Notes under the pieces: model-generated
Databases searched by the model: none
Told to the model about the DNA's origin: nothing
What the model saw: only the letters and a program-made list of their open reading frames with translations
Program-made: the position numbers and the translations under genes
In this document: piece after piece, positions 1 through 11,036 of the stretch
Position numbering within the stretch: the stretch's first letter is position 1
Layout: each line of letters starts with the position of its first letter
Assembly (NCBI GenBank): GCA_022315425.1
Contig: JAIUPT010000035.1
Location: 310,001 to 374,000 of the forward strand
Length of the DNA: 64,000 nucleotides
DNA from: Pseudevernia furfuracea
Taxonomy: Eukaryota > Ascomycota > Lecanoromycetes > Lecanorales > Parmeliaceae
Reading direction: 5' to 3'

Positions 1-2
1 TC

Positions 3-1220
3 TCTCGTTCCCTCACGTCTCGCCTCGCCCCAGCAATTGGCGCAAGTCTGGCAGGCTTCGCGCTAGGGGTCTACCCGGGGGACCAATTAAGGATTACGAT
101 TGCTATATATGTGGCGACGAGGTCATTGGAGTTTGCGTACAAGACATTTGAGAAGGATGGGTGGTTTAAGGGGAAGCCGTGGTGGTGGGGGAGTTGGTTG
201 TTGATGCCGGTGGCTACAGGGCAGTTGCTGCATGCGTTTGTTTTTGACAGGGATTGTTTTCCGAAGGTATGCATTCATTGATTTGAGACGAAAGCAGGTT
301 GCAGAAGCTTACCATTTCAGGCCTACGGTGACTTCATCCTCGACCACACACCCAACTACGTCCAACGCAGACCCGTCTCCTATCCTCCAAACCTCTCGTG
401 GCCAAGCACAAACGCAATCGTTGACTCGCTGGCCCAGATGTCGCGACTCAATTGGCCGTATGCTTCCTCCACAATCCGCTTCGAGAGAGTCGTCCCGCTG
501 ACTGCCACCTCTAGACCCTTCATCTCCCCAATCCTTTTCCCCTCAATCCAAACCCTCCCTCCCTCTCTCACCCAACTCGCACCCATAACCTCCCCAGCCC
601 ACCCATCTCACACCTTCCTCTCATGCGCAACCCTCCATCCATCCACACCCTCTTGCTTAACAACTTTCATCCGGTACATCCTAACTGCCTTCCCCACCCT
701 CGCCAAATTCTTCACTGCCTACTACACACTATTCGCTTTACCGAAGTGGAGAAAGTTCGTGAAAGAGCCGTCGCACGAGCTCAATGCTCTTGCAAAGAGA
801 GTGCTGAGGACATCAGCTTTCCTGACAGGCGCAATTGGCACGTCCTGGGGCTCCATCTGCCTCTTCCAAAACCTATTCCCGAGGACTCTGATGCCTTCGT
901 CAAGATGGGTGCTAGGGGGTGCGCTAGGAGGTATGTGGGGCTTCATCGACCGAAGAGGGGGGCACGGACATTTTCTCTACAGCATAAGACTTAGCATCGA
1001 CAGTCTGTGGAAGGTCGGGAAAAAGAGGGGTTGGTGGAAGGGCTTTAAGGGTGGGGATGTCATGCTGTTTGTTGCGGGTCTGGGCGTTGTCAATGTCGTC
1101 TTTGAGAATCACAAGGAGTGTATGGGTGGCGCCGGGAAAGGGATTGGATGGTTGAGAGGGGAGGAGTTGTTTTCGAGCGTCAAGGACGAACAGCAGTCGG
1201 GAGAGGAGAGGAGGAAGTGA
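3..1220 (+). CDS. TMEM135-like integral membrane protein (5' end cut by window)
   Basis: Partial gene; the start lies before the window. Two exons are seen: up to 266 and 321-1220, separated by a 54-nt intron (267-320) with donor GTATGC and acceptor TTTCAG; the frame is kept across it. The upstream exon reads in the style of the TMEM135 N-terminal region (an IAIYVATRSLEF segment and a WLLMPVATGQLLHAF segment, then DRDCFP), and the downstream exon has several hydrophobic stretches and a basic C-terminus. Fungal members of this family are multi-pass membrane proteins. The animal protein is linked to mitochondria, peroxisomes and lipid handling; the role in fungi is not established. The family call is from recalled resemblance, so moderate-high confidence. 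Confidence 0.75.
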
Positions 1221-1610
1221 AATGAAATGAATGGCTTTTATTGGTGACGGACGATACTCCCGGAAGCACCGCGGCCCAGGTATCAGGGGCATGTTGACAG
1301 CTCTTGTGCGTTTTTGAGGCTCTCCCTTTTCGGGCAGAACGAGGCGAGAGCTAATGTTCTTGTCTTTTTGCACAGTCTAAGGGCCGTTCTACGTACGACC
1401 TAATGAAATCAACGGCGGGGTTGTTTGAGTCTTACATATAGCTCGAATTGCCCTGCTTTTCTAGAGCACAGCACCGCAAGCAGAAACTCCACCTTCGGCT
1501 CCAAGAAGACAGAAATCTGTGTGCTGCGATGTGGTCCGATAGATCTCGCACAACCCAGACTGCCTACGTCTCACCAGTTCTATAAGAACTCGGCATGACT
1601 CTACCAGTCT

Positions 1611-2282
1611 TTGAGTGTATTTGACTACTTGACTAACATCTTAACGCCTACGTTGAACAATGGAAGGGAAAGCGTGTCCTCACCACCGTGCTCGCGGTCC
1701 TCCTTCTCGCAGCTAAAGCGCATCATTGGGACAGTCCGCCTTCATTTGCACACTTGGTCGAAAAGGATCGTCCCACGGTCGGTATCATCGTTCAGGTCAC
1801 ACCTCACCTGCTTGGAATGATCCTTACCAGCACGTTGTGTAAGATCTCCCTCTCCCTGTTGGACTAAGTTATGATAATTCTCACACAGGCATCACCATCA
1901 ACCTGTCGGCAAGAGCCCTCCTTGTCAAACGACCTTTTTCCCTTGACGCATTGCAGTTTCTTAATGCCGTTTGCCTTTCCCGTATGGACTGGGCTCTACC
2001 CTGGATACATTTCGTGGCTGTATTCCTCTTTGTTATGTGCACTGTCTCCCAGCGGCGCTATGGGCCGGTGCCATCACGCCAGTCCTTTCCTCTAAGACCT
2101 CGATGGAGCTTTTGGCACTGCCGGATTTCACCAATGTCCCCTGGCTGGAACCTGGATTGAACGGCAACTTTTCTTACACTAAGAATACTGCAGAGGGAAT
2201 ATTCACGTTTACATTAGAACGAGGTCTGCAATTACACCCGCAAGTGACTTTGCACTCAGTCATATCTCTTTCAGAGCCATAG
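1611..2282 (+). pseudogene. Broken multi-pass membrane protein gene, fragment
   Basis: From 1646 to 1838 a frame reads as membrane protein (KRVLTTVLAVLLLAAKAHHW, then a hydrophobic helix). A 50-nt intron (1839-1888, donor GTAAGA, branch GACTAAG, acceptor CACAG) joins it to a second exon that continues with SRMDWALPWIHFVAVFLF. Near 2045 the frame must slip by one base to go on as LPAALWAGAITPVLSSKTSM and NGNFSYTKNTAEGIFTF. One C appears to be missing in a CTCCC context. Upstream of 1646 the frame is closed by a stop, and downstream of 2282 nothing continues. I read this as a decayed copy of a fungal membrane protein of unknown function. It could also be a live gene with an assembly error, but the missing 5' and 3' parts argue against that. 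Confidence 0.5.
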
Positions 2283-3332
2283 CATCCCTTCAATCGCATC
2301 TTGTTTCACTTACACCATGGTTCACCATCATATCTTCTTCCACTCACATCATTTTCCATCATCATGCCTTCTTCCACCTACATCATATTTCGCCTACATA
2401 ACACTCGAACTGCCAGAAACGCCGAGACCACTGCTGAGGCTACTGGTGCACCCCGTGCTATCGCTTCAACTCCGCTTCCTCCTCGTCGAAACAATCGGCT
2501 TATAAATGCAACCCCATCAAAAACCCTCACCTCGGAGATTGCCAATTAAAACCCCCTCCCCTCCCAGGAGATGCAGCCGAATCCAAGAGCTTGGAGACCG
2601 CCTAGCCGAATCTGCAGACCGTTTTCAAACTACCTTGTCCTCGCAAGTACCTCAGTCTACTCGCTGCCGCAATCTCTATACATAAATATGAAGAAGTCCA
2701 GCTTCGATTCGGAGAGAGGGTGATGAATCAAGAAGTTCTCTTGCTGTGCTCATTCCTCTCGCGTTAGCGAAGAAGGACCTTGCTGGGTGCCATGCTAGCG
2801 CAGACATTTGCCTTTGTAGCGTTCAACAAAGTTGTGCACGAGCCAGGTACGTGAAAAAACAAAGCTCCTTCATCAATACGGCACTGCTTTATCTTCGTTT
2901 CTATGCTCGTGTGCCCTGTCCTTCCCCATTTTTCATTAAAAAAGCAGATCTCGGCTTTTCCGGTAATATACCACATTGGAAGCATATCTTCCACATACGG
3001 CCACAGACTGTTGAAAACTCGGCTTCCCGTCCGCTCAGCCAAAGATAAGCCTCAGATCGGCTAATTAGTAGTTGGGTCGGTGACGACCAGCGAATACTAG
3101 CTGCTGTATGTTTTTTGCTTGTTTTTTTTTTTTTTTTGTTGGCCCCTCTCAGCTTTGCAGGGTTGGCGACGAGGCGCTGCTATCCACAAACCTTCGCGCA
3201 CCCTTTCTCACTCTTTCATGAGCGGTTTAGCGTGCGAGAGATCCGCATGGACTTTTTTTATAATCATTTTCTCCTTCGAAATCTTTTAGTCGGAGTGTGT
3301 AATGTATATGATCACGCTAGTTTATACGTATA
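2283..3332. other. Intergenic, no supported gene
   Basis: Contains only short overlapping open frames without recognisable domains, plus a T-rich run at about 3121-3137. The first 250 bases could be the decayed 3' part of the preceding broken gene, but I see no convincing frame. Confidence 0.5.
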
Positions 3333-3403
3333 CTCGTGTCTACCGGGAAATGCACCGCCCTGGGAAATGCACCGCCCTTAAAATCCGATAAATTCAAAAA
3401 ATG
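3333..3403 (+). repeat. Left terminal inverted repeat of MITE
   Basis: Outer end CTCGTGTCTACC. Contains a direct duplication of GGGAAATGCACCGCCC. Pairs with 3872-3950. Confidence 0.85.
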
Positions 3404-3871
3404 CCTACTTGCCACCAAAATTGTATGATAACTCGATATAAATATATTGCGCATATCGTAGATAGCAAGACATATATCTTTTATAGCTATTTAATCCTTT
3501 TTTAATTATAATAGATCTTTTATTACGTGAAAAACGAGCTTTCTCTGCTTGCACCACCCCTAAATTACTAAAGCGCAATATTTCTTTGACTAGAAAGGTC
3601 TTTTTATACTCGTTTATTATATAATCTAGACGTTTCTTTGATTTAATTAAAGACATAGTAACAAGTAGGATTTAGAGTACTCTAAAGGTGATGCACGGGA
3701 TTCTAGGGGTGGTGCACAGGAATTCTGAGCTATAGGGGAAGGATTCTGAAACTGAAAGTTCTTAGGTCTACTTCTAGGAGGTGCTTGGACACTAATAAGC
3801 ATCGATATATATATATATTCTACATAGAGGGTGGTGGGTGTCTTTGGGGTGGATTTATGAGAGGCAATGGT

Positions 3872-3950
3872 GCATTTTTTGGGTGACGGATTTATCGGAT
3901 TTTAGGGGTGGTGCATTTCCCAGGACGGTGCATTTCCTGGTAGACACGAG
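3872..3950 (-). repeat. Right terminal inverted repeat of MITE
   Basis: Reverse complement of the left repeat with a few substitutions and one short insertion (GTGACG) near its inner end. Adjoins TA at 3951-3952. Confidence 0.85.
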
Positions 3951-4528
3951 TACATAAGGTTACCTTAGGTACGTAGCTAGAGTACATACCGTACGTTACA
4001 ATCGGATCAAACAAAAAACCAACGATGTTCGGAAAGGTTACTTACCGCATTGATCTTAATCATGACATAGGTATTTCGGAGTATATACGAACGGATGATT
4101 TTGCTAAGACTTACGTGCGTTCAGTCCAAAAAGTGGCTGCTGAAGCTACCTTACTTACAGATACTGTAAGAAAACCCCCATCGAAATACGTATGAGATCT
4201 GCGGATTTGATGTGTCAGTTCATGAAAATTTCGATTCCGTTCGCGAAGTATCATAATTGCACGGGTTCATAATAACTGATCAAGATAATGCCATTACTGA
4301 GTGTAGACCACAGACGATAGTCGTTGTATGAATCTTTTTATTCGTTACCTTTCCCGCCGACAAGTCCTCTGTAGAGGCCTCTAAATACGCCATTAATGCA
4401 TACCCCAAGTTCTACTTCCTACGGTACTCGGTAGCAGGATTGCTACAGCAGAGCCCGAGAGCCTCACTAGTCAATACGAGACAGCTGGAATATGATGCAC
4501 TGCAAGCAGTCTCAAGCACGCGATCCGC
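3951..4528. other. Intergenic between MITE and the 3' end of a minus-strand gene
   Basis: AT-rich, no coding frame. Likely holds the 3' untranslated end of the minus-strand coiled-coil gene. Nothing else seen. Confidence 0.5.
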
Positions 4529-6580
4529 TCAGTCAGGAATCCTTCCCCTACCCATCCTCTCGATATTCCCCAACAGTCCACTCCTCCCTCCCGCTCCATT
4601 ATCGCCCCTGTCCCTGCCATATCCACTCGGTGCCGGCATCCTGCCAATCCTGCTCTCGCCGCTATACCCCCCGAAGCCCGGCGCTTTCAGCCCGGAGCCG
4701 GACGTCGATCTCGAAAGTGTGGATCTCGTGTCCGGAGGTGCAGGTTGTGCACTGTTGGCGCCAGACGACGAACCCGCCACAGCGTTCTGAGAGAGCATCA
4801 TGAGCTCTTCCGTCGCGGCGATGAGTTCTGCTGTTTCGAGGCGCGAGGCGGAGAGTTGGGAGACGAGGGAGGCGTTCTGCTCTGTAGAGCTGGCGAGGTT
4901 TCGTCGCACGTTCTCAAGCTCTCTTTCCACATTTGATATTTGATGTCTCTGCTCTTCTAGCCGTTGCTCTTGCTTCTCTCGATTCTGCCTCTCTTTCTCC
5001 TGCTGTGCTTCGCTCTCGGGACTCGAACCAGCAATAAAAGCCCCGGGCTCAACTCCTGTCATAGTTGCATCCCTGCCAACCCTCAAGTCGTCATTTTCTT
5101 TACTCAGCTCATGAACTTTAGCCTGCAGATCTTTGATCTTCTTCTCCCACCTATCCGAGTAGCTCTTCTTCAGCGCCGTAACCTTGGCTTCATGCTTGGT
5201 CTTATACAGCCCATGCAGCTCTTTTGCAACTTTGGTCACCGCAGCTTCGACTTCACTGTTCGTATTTACGCTGCCGCTCTCTAAGGGCGCAGTAGAGGAT
5301 GAAGAGGCTCGCATACCGGCCATTTGGCTCTCCGCTTCCAATGCTTTTGATTCTGCCTCCTGGCGCTTGTATTCTGATTCGCTGACTCGTTGTAACAATT
5401 GGTCTTTCTCCCGCTCACCCCGAATGATCTCCTCTTTGACGTCTTTCAACACCGTTTGCATCTCTTGTTGCCTCTTCTCCCAATCAGCCTTCTCTGCCTG
5501 CAAGCCCTCCTTCGCATCCCGTTCCTCGCGCACCTGCTCTAAGGATTCACCAACCCGCCTTTCGGCATCGCCCATCGCATTCTTTAGGCTGCTGACCTCT
5601 GCTTCCTTGCCACTCAATTCAGCTTTCAGCGAGGATATCTGCGACTGGAAGGCTGATTTCATGGACTCGAGTTCTCGTGCAGAGATGCTAGGTATTGAGC
5701 GCGGTGTGGGTGCTGGTGGGAGGTCGAAGTCGAGCAGGTTGGCTAGGTGACGCGATTCTGAGGGAGTGCCTGGAGGTAAGGCTTGTTTCGCCGGTGACGG
5801 CGTGCGGCGACCTGAGAGATGTGAGGCAAGTTCTGATTGCGCATAGTACTTTTTGGGCGACAGGCGGCCATTTCTGCTGGGCGATCTTTCAGCTGCAGGA
5901 TTCAACTGCCCTGTGAAGTCGATGAGGAGGTTTGTGGTATCGTTGTCGCGAGATGGCTTCTGCCGACGGGGTGTAGGCGATGAGTAGCCATCGTCGTACT
6001 GGTGCCGATTCCTTGATGGTGTATTCCTCTCAGTAGGCTGGGGTGTTGGGACTTCCACGAACGGAGCCTTTCTCGGACTACCAAACGCGCTTTTCGTAGG
6101 AGATTGACCCAGTCGTGCAAACCGAGTCATATCTGCATTGGGTACGGCAGAGAAAGCTGAGAACGCCGTGTCGTCCATGCCAGCATAGCCAGCAGGTCCG
6201 TCCACGACAGAGACTGTATCATCATGTATAGTAAAGTCATTTGTCCTCAAAGTATCATCTTCCATTGGTTGAGATGCCCGGACAATATCCTCATTCTCTC
6301 TCAGCGCGTCTTCGGTAAGCTGCCTGGGTTTGTATTCTTCTGACCGCTCCTTCATCGGCGAGCTGTTCTTACTTGGACTCTCAGGTTTCGCTGGTGACGA
6401 GTCAACGTCTGCAATGAAGGGAGAGCTAGGAGGTTCGCTTGGACTGCCGGTCAGGTTCTCATTGTCTTGCGGTTCAAAGGCATGTTTTGTTGGAGACTGG
6501 TAGTTCGACTTCCTTTCCGCAGTCAGTGGCGCGATACGATTTGTGTTTGAAGGAGACAGCGGCGATAGTGGTGTAGCCAT
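4529..6580 (-). CDS. Coiled-coil protein with Ser/Pro-rich N-terminus, unknown function
   Basis: Single uninterrupted frame of 683 codons starting at the only good ATG (6580). Residues 1 to about 290 are disordered and rich in SP/TP sites with basic neighbours (SPTK, SPRK, TPSR), the style of proline-directed cyclin-dependent kinase targets. Residues about 300-415, 437-493 and 518-595 are strong heptad-like coiled coils; the middle one (KELHGLYKTKHEAKV...) is very basic. The tail is Gly/Ser/Arg-rich. The layout suggests a cytoskeletal or spindle-associated structural protein, but I do not recognise the family with certainty and assign no function. Located between the MITE and the aldo/keto reductase gene, transcribed away from the latter's 3' end. 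Confidence 0.85.
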   Translation of the reverse strand: MATPLSPLSPSNTNRIAPLTAERKSNYQSPTKHAFEPQDNENLTGSPSEPPSSPFIADVDSSPAKPESPSKNSSPMKERSEEYKPRQLTEDALRENEDIVRASQPMEDDTLRTNDFTIHDDTVSVVDGPAGYAGMDDTAFSAFSAVPNADMTRFARLGQSPTKSAFGSPRKAPFVEVPTPQPTERNTPSRNRHQYDDGYSSPTPRRQKPSRDNDTTNLLIDFTGQLNPAAERSPSRNGRLSPKKYYAQSELASHLSGRRTPSPAKQALPPGTPSESRHLANLLDFDLPPAPTPRSIPSISARELESMKSAFQSQISSLKAELSGKEAEVSSLKNAMGDAERRVGESLEQVREERDAKEGLQAEKADWEKRQQEMQTVLKDVKEEIIRGEREKDQLLQRVSESEYKRQEAESKALEAESQMAGMRASSSSTAPLESGSVNTNSEVEAAVTKVAKELHGLYKTKHEAKVTALKKSYSDRWEKKIKDLQAKVHELSKENDDLRVGRDATMTGVEPGAFIAGSSPESEAQQEKERQNREKQEQRLEEQRHQISNVERELENVRRNLASSTEQNASLVSQLSASRLETAELIAATEELMMLSQNAVAGSSSGANSAQPAPPDTRSTLSRSTSGSGLKAPGFGGYSGESRIGRMPAPSGYGRDRGDNGAGGRSGLLGNIERMGRGRIPD

Positions 6581-8365
6581 CTCAGTTGTGGTTCAACTGG
6601 TACTAAGTTGAACGGGTGAAGTTGCGCGCAAGAATCCGCAAGTAAACATTGCCAAGCCTCTAACCCACTAGTGCGTTCTGAGAAGATTCACGATTTTTCT
6701 AGTGGAACAGTGAATAATCTACAGTCACAACGGAGATTTTGCTAGGCTATTGTCTAATCGCATATTTACGACTACTAATCTGATGATGCTTCCATGCTTC
6801 TCATCCCAGCTTCACCTGTAGGTACGTATCATGTCTTGACCTATGCCAGAAACCTGAGCGGTTTCTCATTGGAACGCTACGAGCGGCGCTAAGCCACGTC
6901 TTTCCCTGCATGCCCTCTTCTTTCTAGGTATGTGGGAATCCTTATTGGGTGCAAATGATTCTAGGCTGGCAGCAATTGGTCAACCACTTGAGAACCATCA
7001 GGTCGACGGATATGGCAATCTTAGTGTGGACTTTCTTCTTCAGCTGGGCTGTGTTCATTTTTTTCGGTACATTTAAGAAATTATATGTACCTCATGATGA
7101 TCTGACATCCTCTCCTCTGTCTTGCTTGTATTCTCTCTTTTGTCCTCTTTGGCTTCTGCAACTGTTTCATAATAGTCTGGGTGGATTTGGTATGCGGTTG
7201 GTGTTTGGAGTGATCTGCCTGCTTATTGAGGGCTGTTGGCTACTGGCATCATGAAGATGAGGTCAGATGGTCCGTAAATATGAATATATAGCTAGTAATG
7301 GGAGCAAACGTAAACATCCTAGTTGTAGATGAATGCTTCGGAATCTTCACTGAAGAAGGTTCAAGCTGTGCTTCGTGGTTTCAGTGACTAACCATTTAGA
7401 CATCAGGCACGTAGAGATGAATTAATAGGTGCGAGCGTAGAATACATGGATGTCAACGAACACCGAGAGAACTGATATCTAGAAACTCGTAGGTCTAAGA
7501 GGATAGGAGGTACACACAAGCATCTCATTGTAGCTTCAGAAAATACTGCTAGGCATATTTCCTTTTCTTAGAACATCCAAATCCATCCCGGTGCTGGACT
7601 CGCTCCCTCAGAACCAAAGCTAGAAGTTCCTTACTCTGCTTTCATTTACATTTATTCGTCTTGAGGAGATCTCAACTGCGCACTCAATGAGGTTTGAAGT
7701 CGATCCGCAGAGACAAAATCGTCGTTCGCTAAATGCGAATGAATGGCTTTAACGAAAATTCAGAAAGAAGTGTGCTGTGGAGGCCTCACCGGCTCGAAGA
7801 GAAAGTGTGATAAAATTTATAGGACACGAATGTTATGAATCCTTGTTCTGCGTCATGGGAAACGGTAATCACAAAGAACATTTCTTTTTACATGAGAATG
7901 GCAGGAGATCGCAGGTATGTAATAGATAATAATGACGCAACTCTGGTTACAACCGTAACCGACAAAGATGAGACTGCACTCTGTGGCCATGAGAACCTTA
8001 GCACAATTACTGGCACTATTCTCAGTCATGGCTCTTATCAGGTGCATTGTTTCTGCTAGTCGCAGGGCCATGGGATAGGCTAACGAGAGGAACGGCGGAA
8101 CCGTAAGACCAGCCTGCAGCCAGCGAATATCTAGCTCATCATTCCAGTGACAGGCAAAGAAAAACTTAGATAACATGTCCTTTCTGTCTGGAACATCTCG
8201 TGGCCAAAAGCCTCGTCGAAGGCCTTCTATAAAGCGCATGCAACACCTTCGTTAGTCCAATTCATTAATTGACATCGGACCAAGTCGTTTATAAGCGTCA
8301 ATGCACGACCATACTTCCTGAAAATTCAGACAGGGTCCTCCTGTGGTATCTCTTAAGGTCACTTT
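6581..8365. other. Long intergenic region, no supported gene
   Basis: Holds the promoter side of the coiled-coil gene (6581 onward) and the 3' side of the reductase gene. Two frames of about 100-130 codons (6949-7254 plus, 7853-8239 minus) were examined; neither has a domain, intron signals or convincing composition. Confidence 0.5.
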
Positions 8366-9640
8366 CTAAATCAAGTCGGTGCAGCTGATATCCATGGACT
8401 CCCCGGCTGGAAGTTTCAAAGCAGAATGATCAGGCGAAGCCGCAGGGGTCGGCAAAGGTGCTGGTACTGTCGGGGCCAAGCCTGACTTTCTGAAGTGTGG
8501 AGGAGGACTTGCCCAGGCAAAGTCCAAATAATCCCCAAGGACCTTTCGTATCCCAGTAGCTAATTCTTGAACCTGCTTTTGTCTGGAAAGACTCCAAACG
8601 CGATCTTTGGTACCTCGTCCGGATTCGACGGCAGTCTTCTCACCTCCTTCAAGGCCATCAAGTATACTCCTCCAGACGCGCATCGTTTCGTTCAGCTCAT
8701 CCACGTTGCTGACACCTATGACACTTACTCCGAGTTTGGGAGCATTCGGCTTGACGTGCTCTCGTCGCCATGGAATTCCAGAAGCTGGATCGCCCTTCGA
8801 ACCAACAGCCTCGCCTTCACGCATCCAGGATTCTATTGCGAAGCGTATAGCAACCTTCTCGATCCGGTTATCCTGTTGGTCACACCAATCGCTAGCTTTC
8901 TGTATCACAGTCCGGAGTTCACTGGGAGACGGATGGAAGTCGCCTTGAGCGCCGATGGGTACACCTGTACGGCGAAGGAGGCCCATACCGAGAACGGAGG
9001 CATTGGGGACTACGCTGACCCCTGCGGCCTGCAGCCTAGGAAGAGCGACTGAGCTGAGCCTTGTATTTTGTAGAGTAAAATTGGCGTACGACATGACTGC
9101 GTCCAATGGCTCTCCGGTCCGTTCAAGGATCATCTCTGCCAGGTCACAAAGAGTGGCCACTGGATAGCCAGATATTCCCACGTACTTTATCCGGCCAGTC
9201 TCGTCTCGGATCCTCCGGAGCTCTGCAATCGCTATGAGGACCTCTTCTGGAGTGACAAATTCGACATCGTGGCAGTAAACGACATCAAGATATTTAGTAT
9301 GTAGGTGATCTAGACTTCGCTGTACGCTACGTCGTACCCAAGAAGCCGAATAGTCAAATTCAGCGCCAGCGATGCGCCCGACTTTGGTGAGGAGGAAGTA
9401 GTCGCGGCGGGGGAAGTTCTCGTGGACGAATGGTGTATTGAGCGCTTTTCCAAGCAATTCTTCGGCCGGGCCGTAGTAGGGAGAGGTGTCAAAGGCGCGG
9501 ACTCCCAAGGAGAGGGCGCGGTGGACTATGCCTGTCGTTGGCAATGCATAAGGGTCTGGATTGTATTGATCGTTGAAGGTAGCTGTTCCACAGACGAGTG
9601 GTGGAAGTAGGGTGGACAAGGGAGGCGAAGTTTGGGGCAT
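8366..9640 (-). CDS. ARA2: Aldo/keto reductase, D-arabinose 1-dehydrogenase type
   Basis: Intronless 424-residue protein beginning MPQTSPP at a clean ATG. It belongs to the aldo/keto reductase superfamily: the catalytic tetrad is visible as Asp51 and Tyr56 in DTSPYYGPAEELLG, Lys86 in LLTKVGR and His124 in VVYCHDVEF; LGMGLLRR and the C-terminal GVSNVDEL segment fit the NAD(P)-binding end of the barrel. The early PPLVCGTATF and late extension match yeast Ara2-type enzymes, which oxidise D-arabinose to D-arabinono-1,4-lactone with NAD+, the step before D-erythroascorbate synthesis. Expected cytosolic. The last 60 residues are Pro/Ala-rich and variable. The superfamily is certain; the substrate assignment rests on family resemblance. 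Confidence 0.9.
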   Translation of the reverse strand: MPQTSPPLSTLLPPLVCGTATFNDQYNPDPYALPTTGIVHRALSLGVRAFDTSPYYGPAEELLGKALNTPFVHENFPRRDYFLLTKVGRIAGAEFDYSASWVRRSVQRSLDHLHTKYLDVVYCHDVEFVTPEEVLIAIAELRRIRDETGRIKYVGISGYPVATLCDLAEMILERTGEPLDAVMSYANFTLQNTRLSSVALPRLQAAGVSVVPNASVLGMGLLRRTGVPIGAQGDFHPSPSELRTVIQKASDWCDQQDNRIEKVAIRFAIESWMREGEAVGSKGDPASGIPWRREHVKPNAPKLGVSVIGVSNVDELNETMRVWRSILDGLEGGEKTAVESGRGTKDRVWSLSRQKQVQELATGIRKVLGDYLDFAWASPPPHFRKSGLAPTVPAPLPTPAASPDHSALKLPAGESMDISCTDLI

Positions 9641-11036
9641 GATGAGCTGCTGCGGGAATTTGTAGAGAAGGGAATGCTTCAGGGTGCAAGAGTGGGAAAG
9701 AGGTGGAATGGCACGAGTTAGTATTGCAGGTGCAGATGTATGAGAAGGATTGCAGCAAGAAGATAAGTGATGGATTTTGTAGTTGTAGTGAAGCTGCTTT
9801 CAGATTTCAGAGCAGCTCTAACAAGACAAAGATGATTGACTGCAATTCAGCATGGTCCTTATGGTTCATGGCAGCACGAAAACGGGCTCGGGCTGATATA
9901 AAATCCGAGGGCCACGCACCAGGGTCTCGGGGCGGATGGCGCCATAATTGATCTATGACGCGATGACTTGCCATTAGTAATGCCATGTCTTCTTATCTGA
10001 CAGGGCCAAGGCAAACTTGAATGTTTCGGACAGAACTGTACGGGGCTGAGGCGTCAGGCGTCAGGCGTTAGATGGACAAAGGGTGAAAAGGGAATCAGGG
10101 ATAAAGGATGTGTAGTTAAGTTCAGGATGTTTGCGGGTGTCAAGAATCAAGAAATATTACTATTGGCTGGGCTAAACGCGATGGCGATAAAGGAACTCGC
10201 TAGCGCCATCAAACCTTATCAGCCTATCACGGATTCACGATTACGGTCCCTGCAGGTCCCTGCAGCTGATGGAAGGAATTCTATTTTCTTCTGGAAGCGA
10301 ATCAATGTCTCATCTTCTCAACTTTACTTTATCTCGGCCGTTGCCTTTCACCTTTTTTAATTTACTCCCCGGGAAGCGGTCATGATATAGAGAAGTCGTG
10401 CCGGGTTAACTGGCTATGCGTGCTGCCCCACGCTTCGGAGACCGGCATGCTATCTATTGCGCCATCATAGAGTAAAGTGACCTGGGGCATGGAGATCCTG
10501 AATTACATATACCTGCCTATGATGTGGTGATATACGAGTAACCGGCTCAGCGTCGGGGAGAGTGCGTCACGTTGATTGTTCTGTAAAAAGAAAATGAATT
10601 TATATGACCAAAGATCATTGCTGAATTCCTGACCATCTGCCTGCACTGGCGAAAATATCCTGGCCAAACCACGTACCTTCCCGCCTGTGACACGTACTCT
10701 AACGGGACCCGCTGGTGAACGGTAACTGGTCTCGTGTGTGGATCTGGTATTCGGAATGGTGGAGACATAGCTGCCGAAGCGATCAAGTGAAAAGAAAATG
10801 AGCCGGAGCAAGACCTTGAAACCGTCTTAGACACGCCAAAGGCAGCTGTCGAATGTCCCATTGGAGTTGAAATGCCCCTAATACCTAGCTATGCATGAAC
10901 CCACGCAATGCCGCTGAATCTAAACCGGCGTGATCCCGATGCCTACCCTCACCAAAACCGTAAGGGAGGATGAGCGGTCCTCGATTCACTAGTATCCTAC
11001 CTTTAACACCTGCATCTTGCCCATAAATAGTTGAAG
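9641..11036. other. Intergenic, no supported gene; weak tRNA-like trace
   Basis: Promoter of the reductase gene lies at the left end. Around 10395-10470 the minus strand has a TGGCGCAATAGATAGCAT stretch resembling a tRNA A-box/D-arm, but no T-arm or closing acceptor stem follows. Short frames at 10127-10861 are not convincing. Confidence 0.45.

Larger units (their letters stand above)
3333..3950. mobile_element. MITE with long terminal inverted repeats (Tc1/mariner-type TA duplication)
   Basis: The left end (3333-3403) and right end (3872-3950) are near-perfect reverse complements over about 70 bases: both start CTCGTGTCTACC from the outside and carry two copies of a GGGAAATGCACCG-like motif, followed by a TTAAAATCCGATAAAT-like stretch. 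The element is flanked by TA on both sides (3331-3332 and 3951-3952), the target duplication used by Tc1/mariner/pogo transposases. The 618-bp interior is AT-rich, holds further GGTGGTGCA-type subterminal motifs and has no convincing transposase. A short minus-strand frame at 3405-3656 is AT-rich and unrecognised. The element is therefore non-autonomous and would need a transposase from elsewhere. Confidence 0.85.

Noticed and set aside
3405..3656. 83-codon minus frame inside the MITE
   Set aside because: AT-rich, ends inside the terminal repeat, no transposase motif; expected by chance in such sequence.
6949..7254. Hydrophobic 101-codon plus frame
   Set aside because: Hydrophobicity follows from T-rich DNA; no family resemblance and no neighbours that would extend it.
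7853..8239. 128-codon minus frame
   Set aside because: No domain, no splice partners, uneven composition; not distinguishable from chance.
10395..10470. tRNA-Arg-like stretch on the minus strand
   Set aside because: A-box/D-arm-like bases and a CTCCGAA loop exist, but there is no T-arm (GGTTCGA) and the acceptor ends do not pair; at best a decayed relic.
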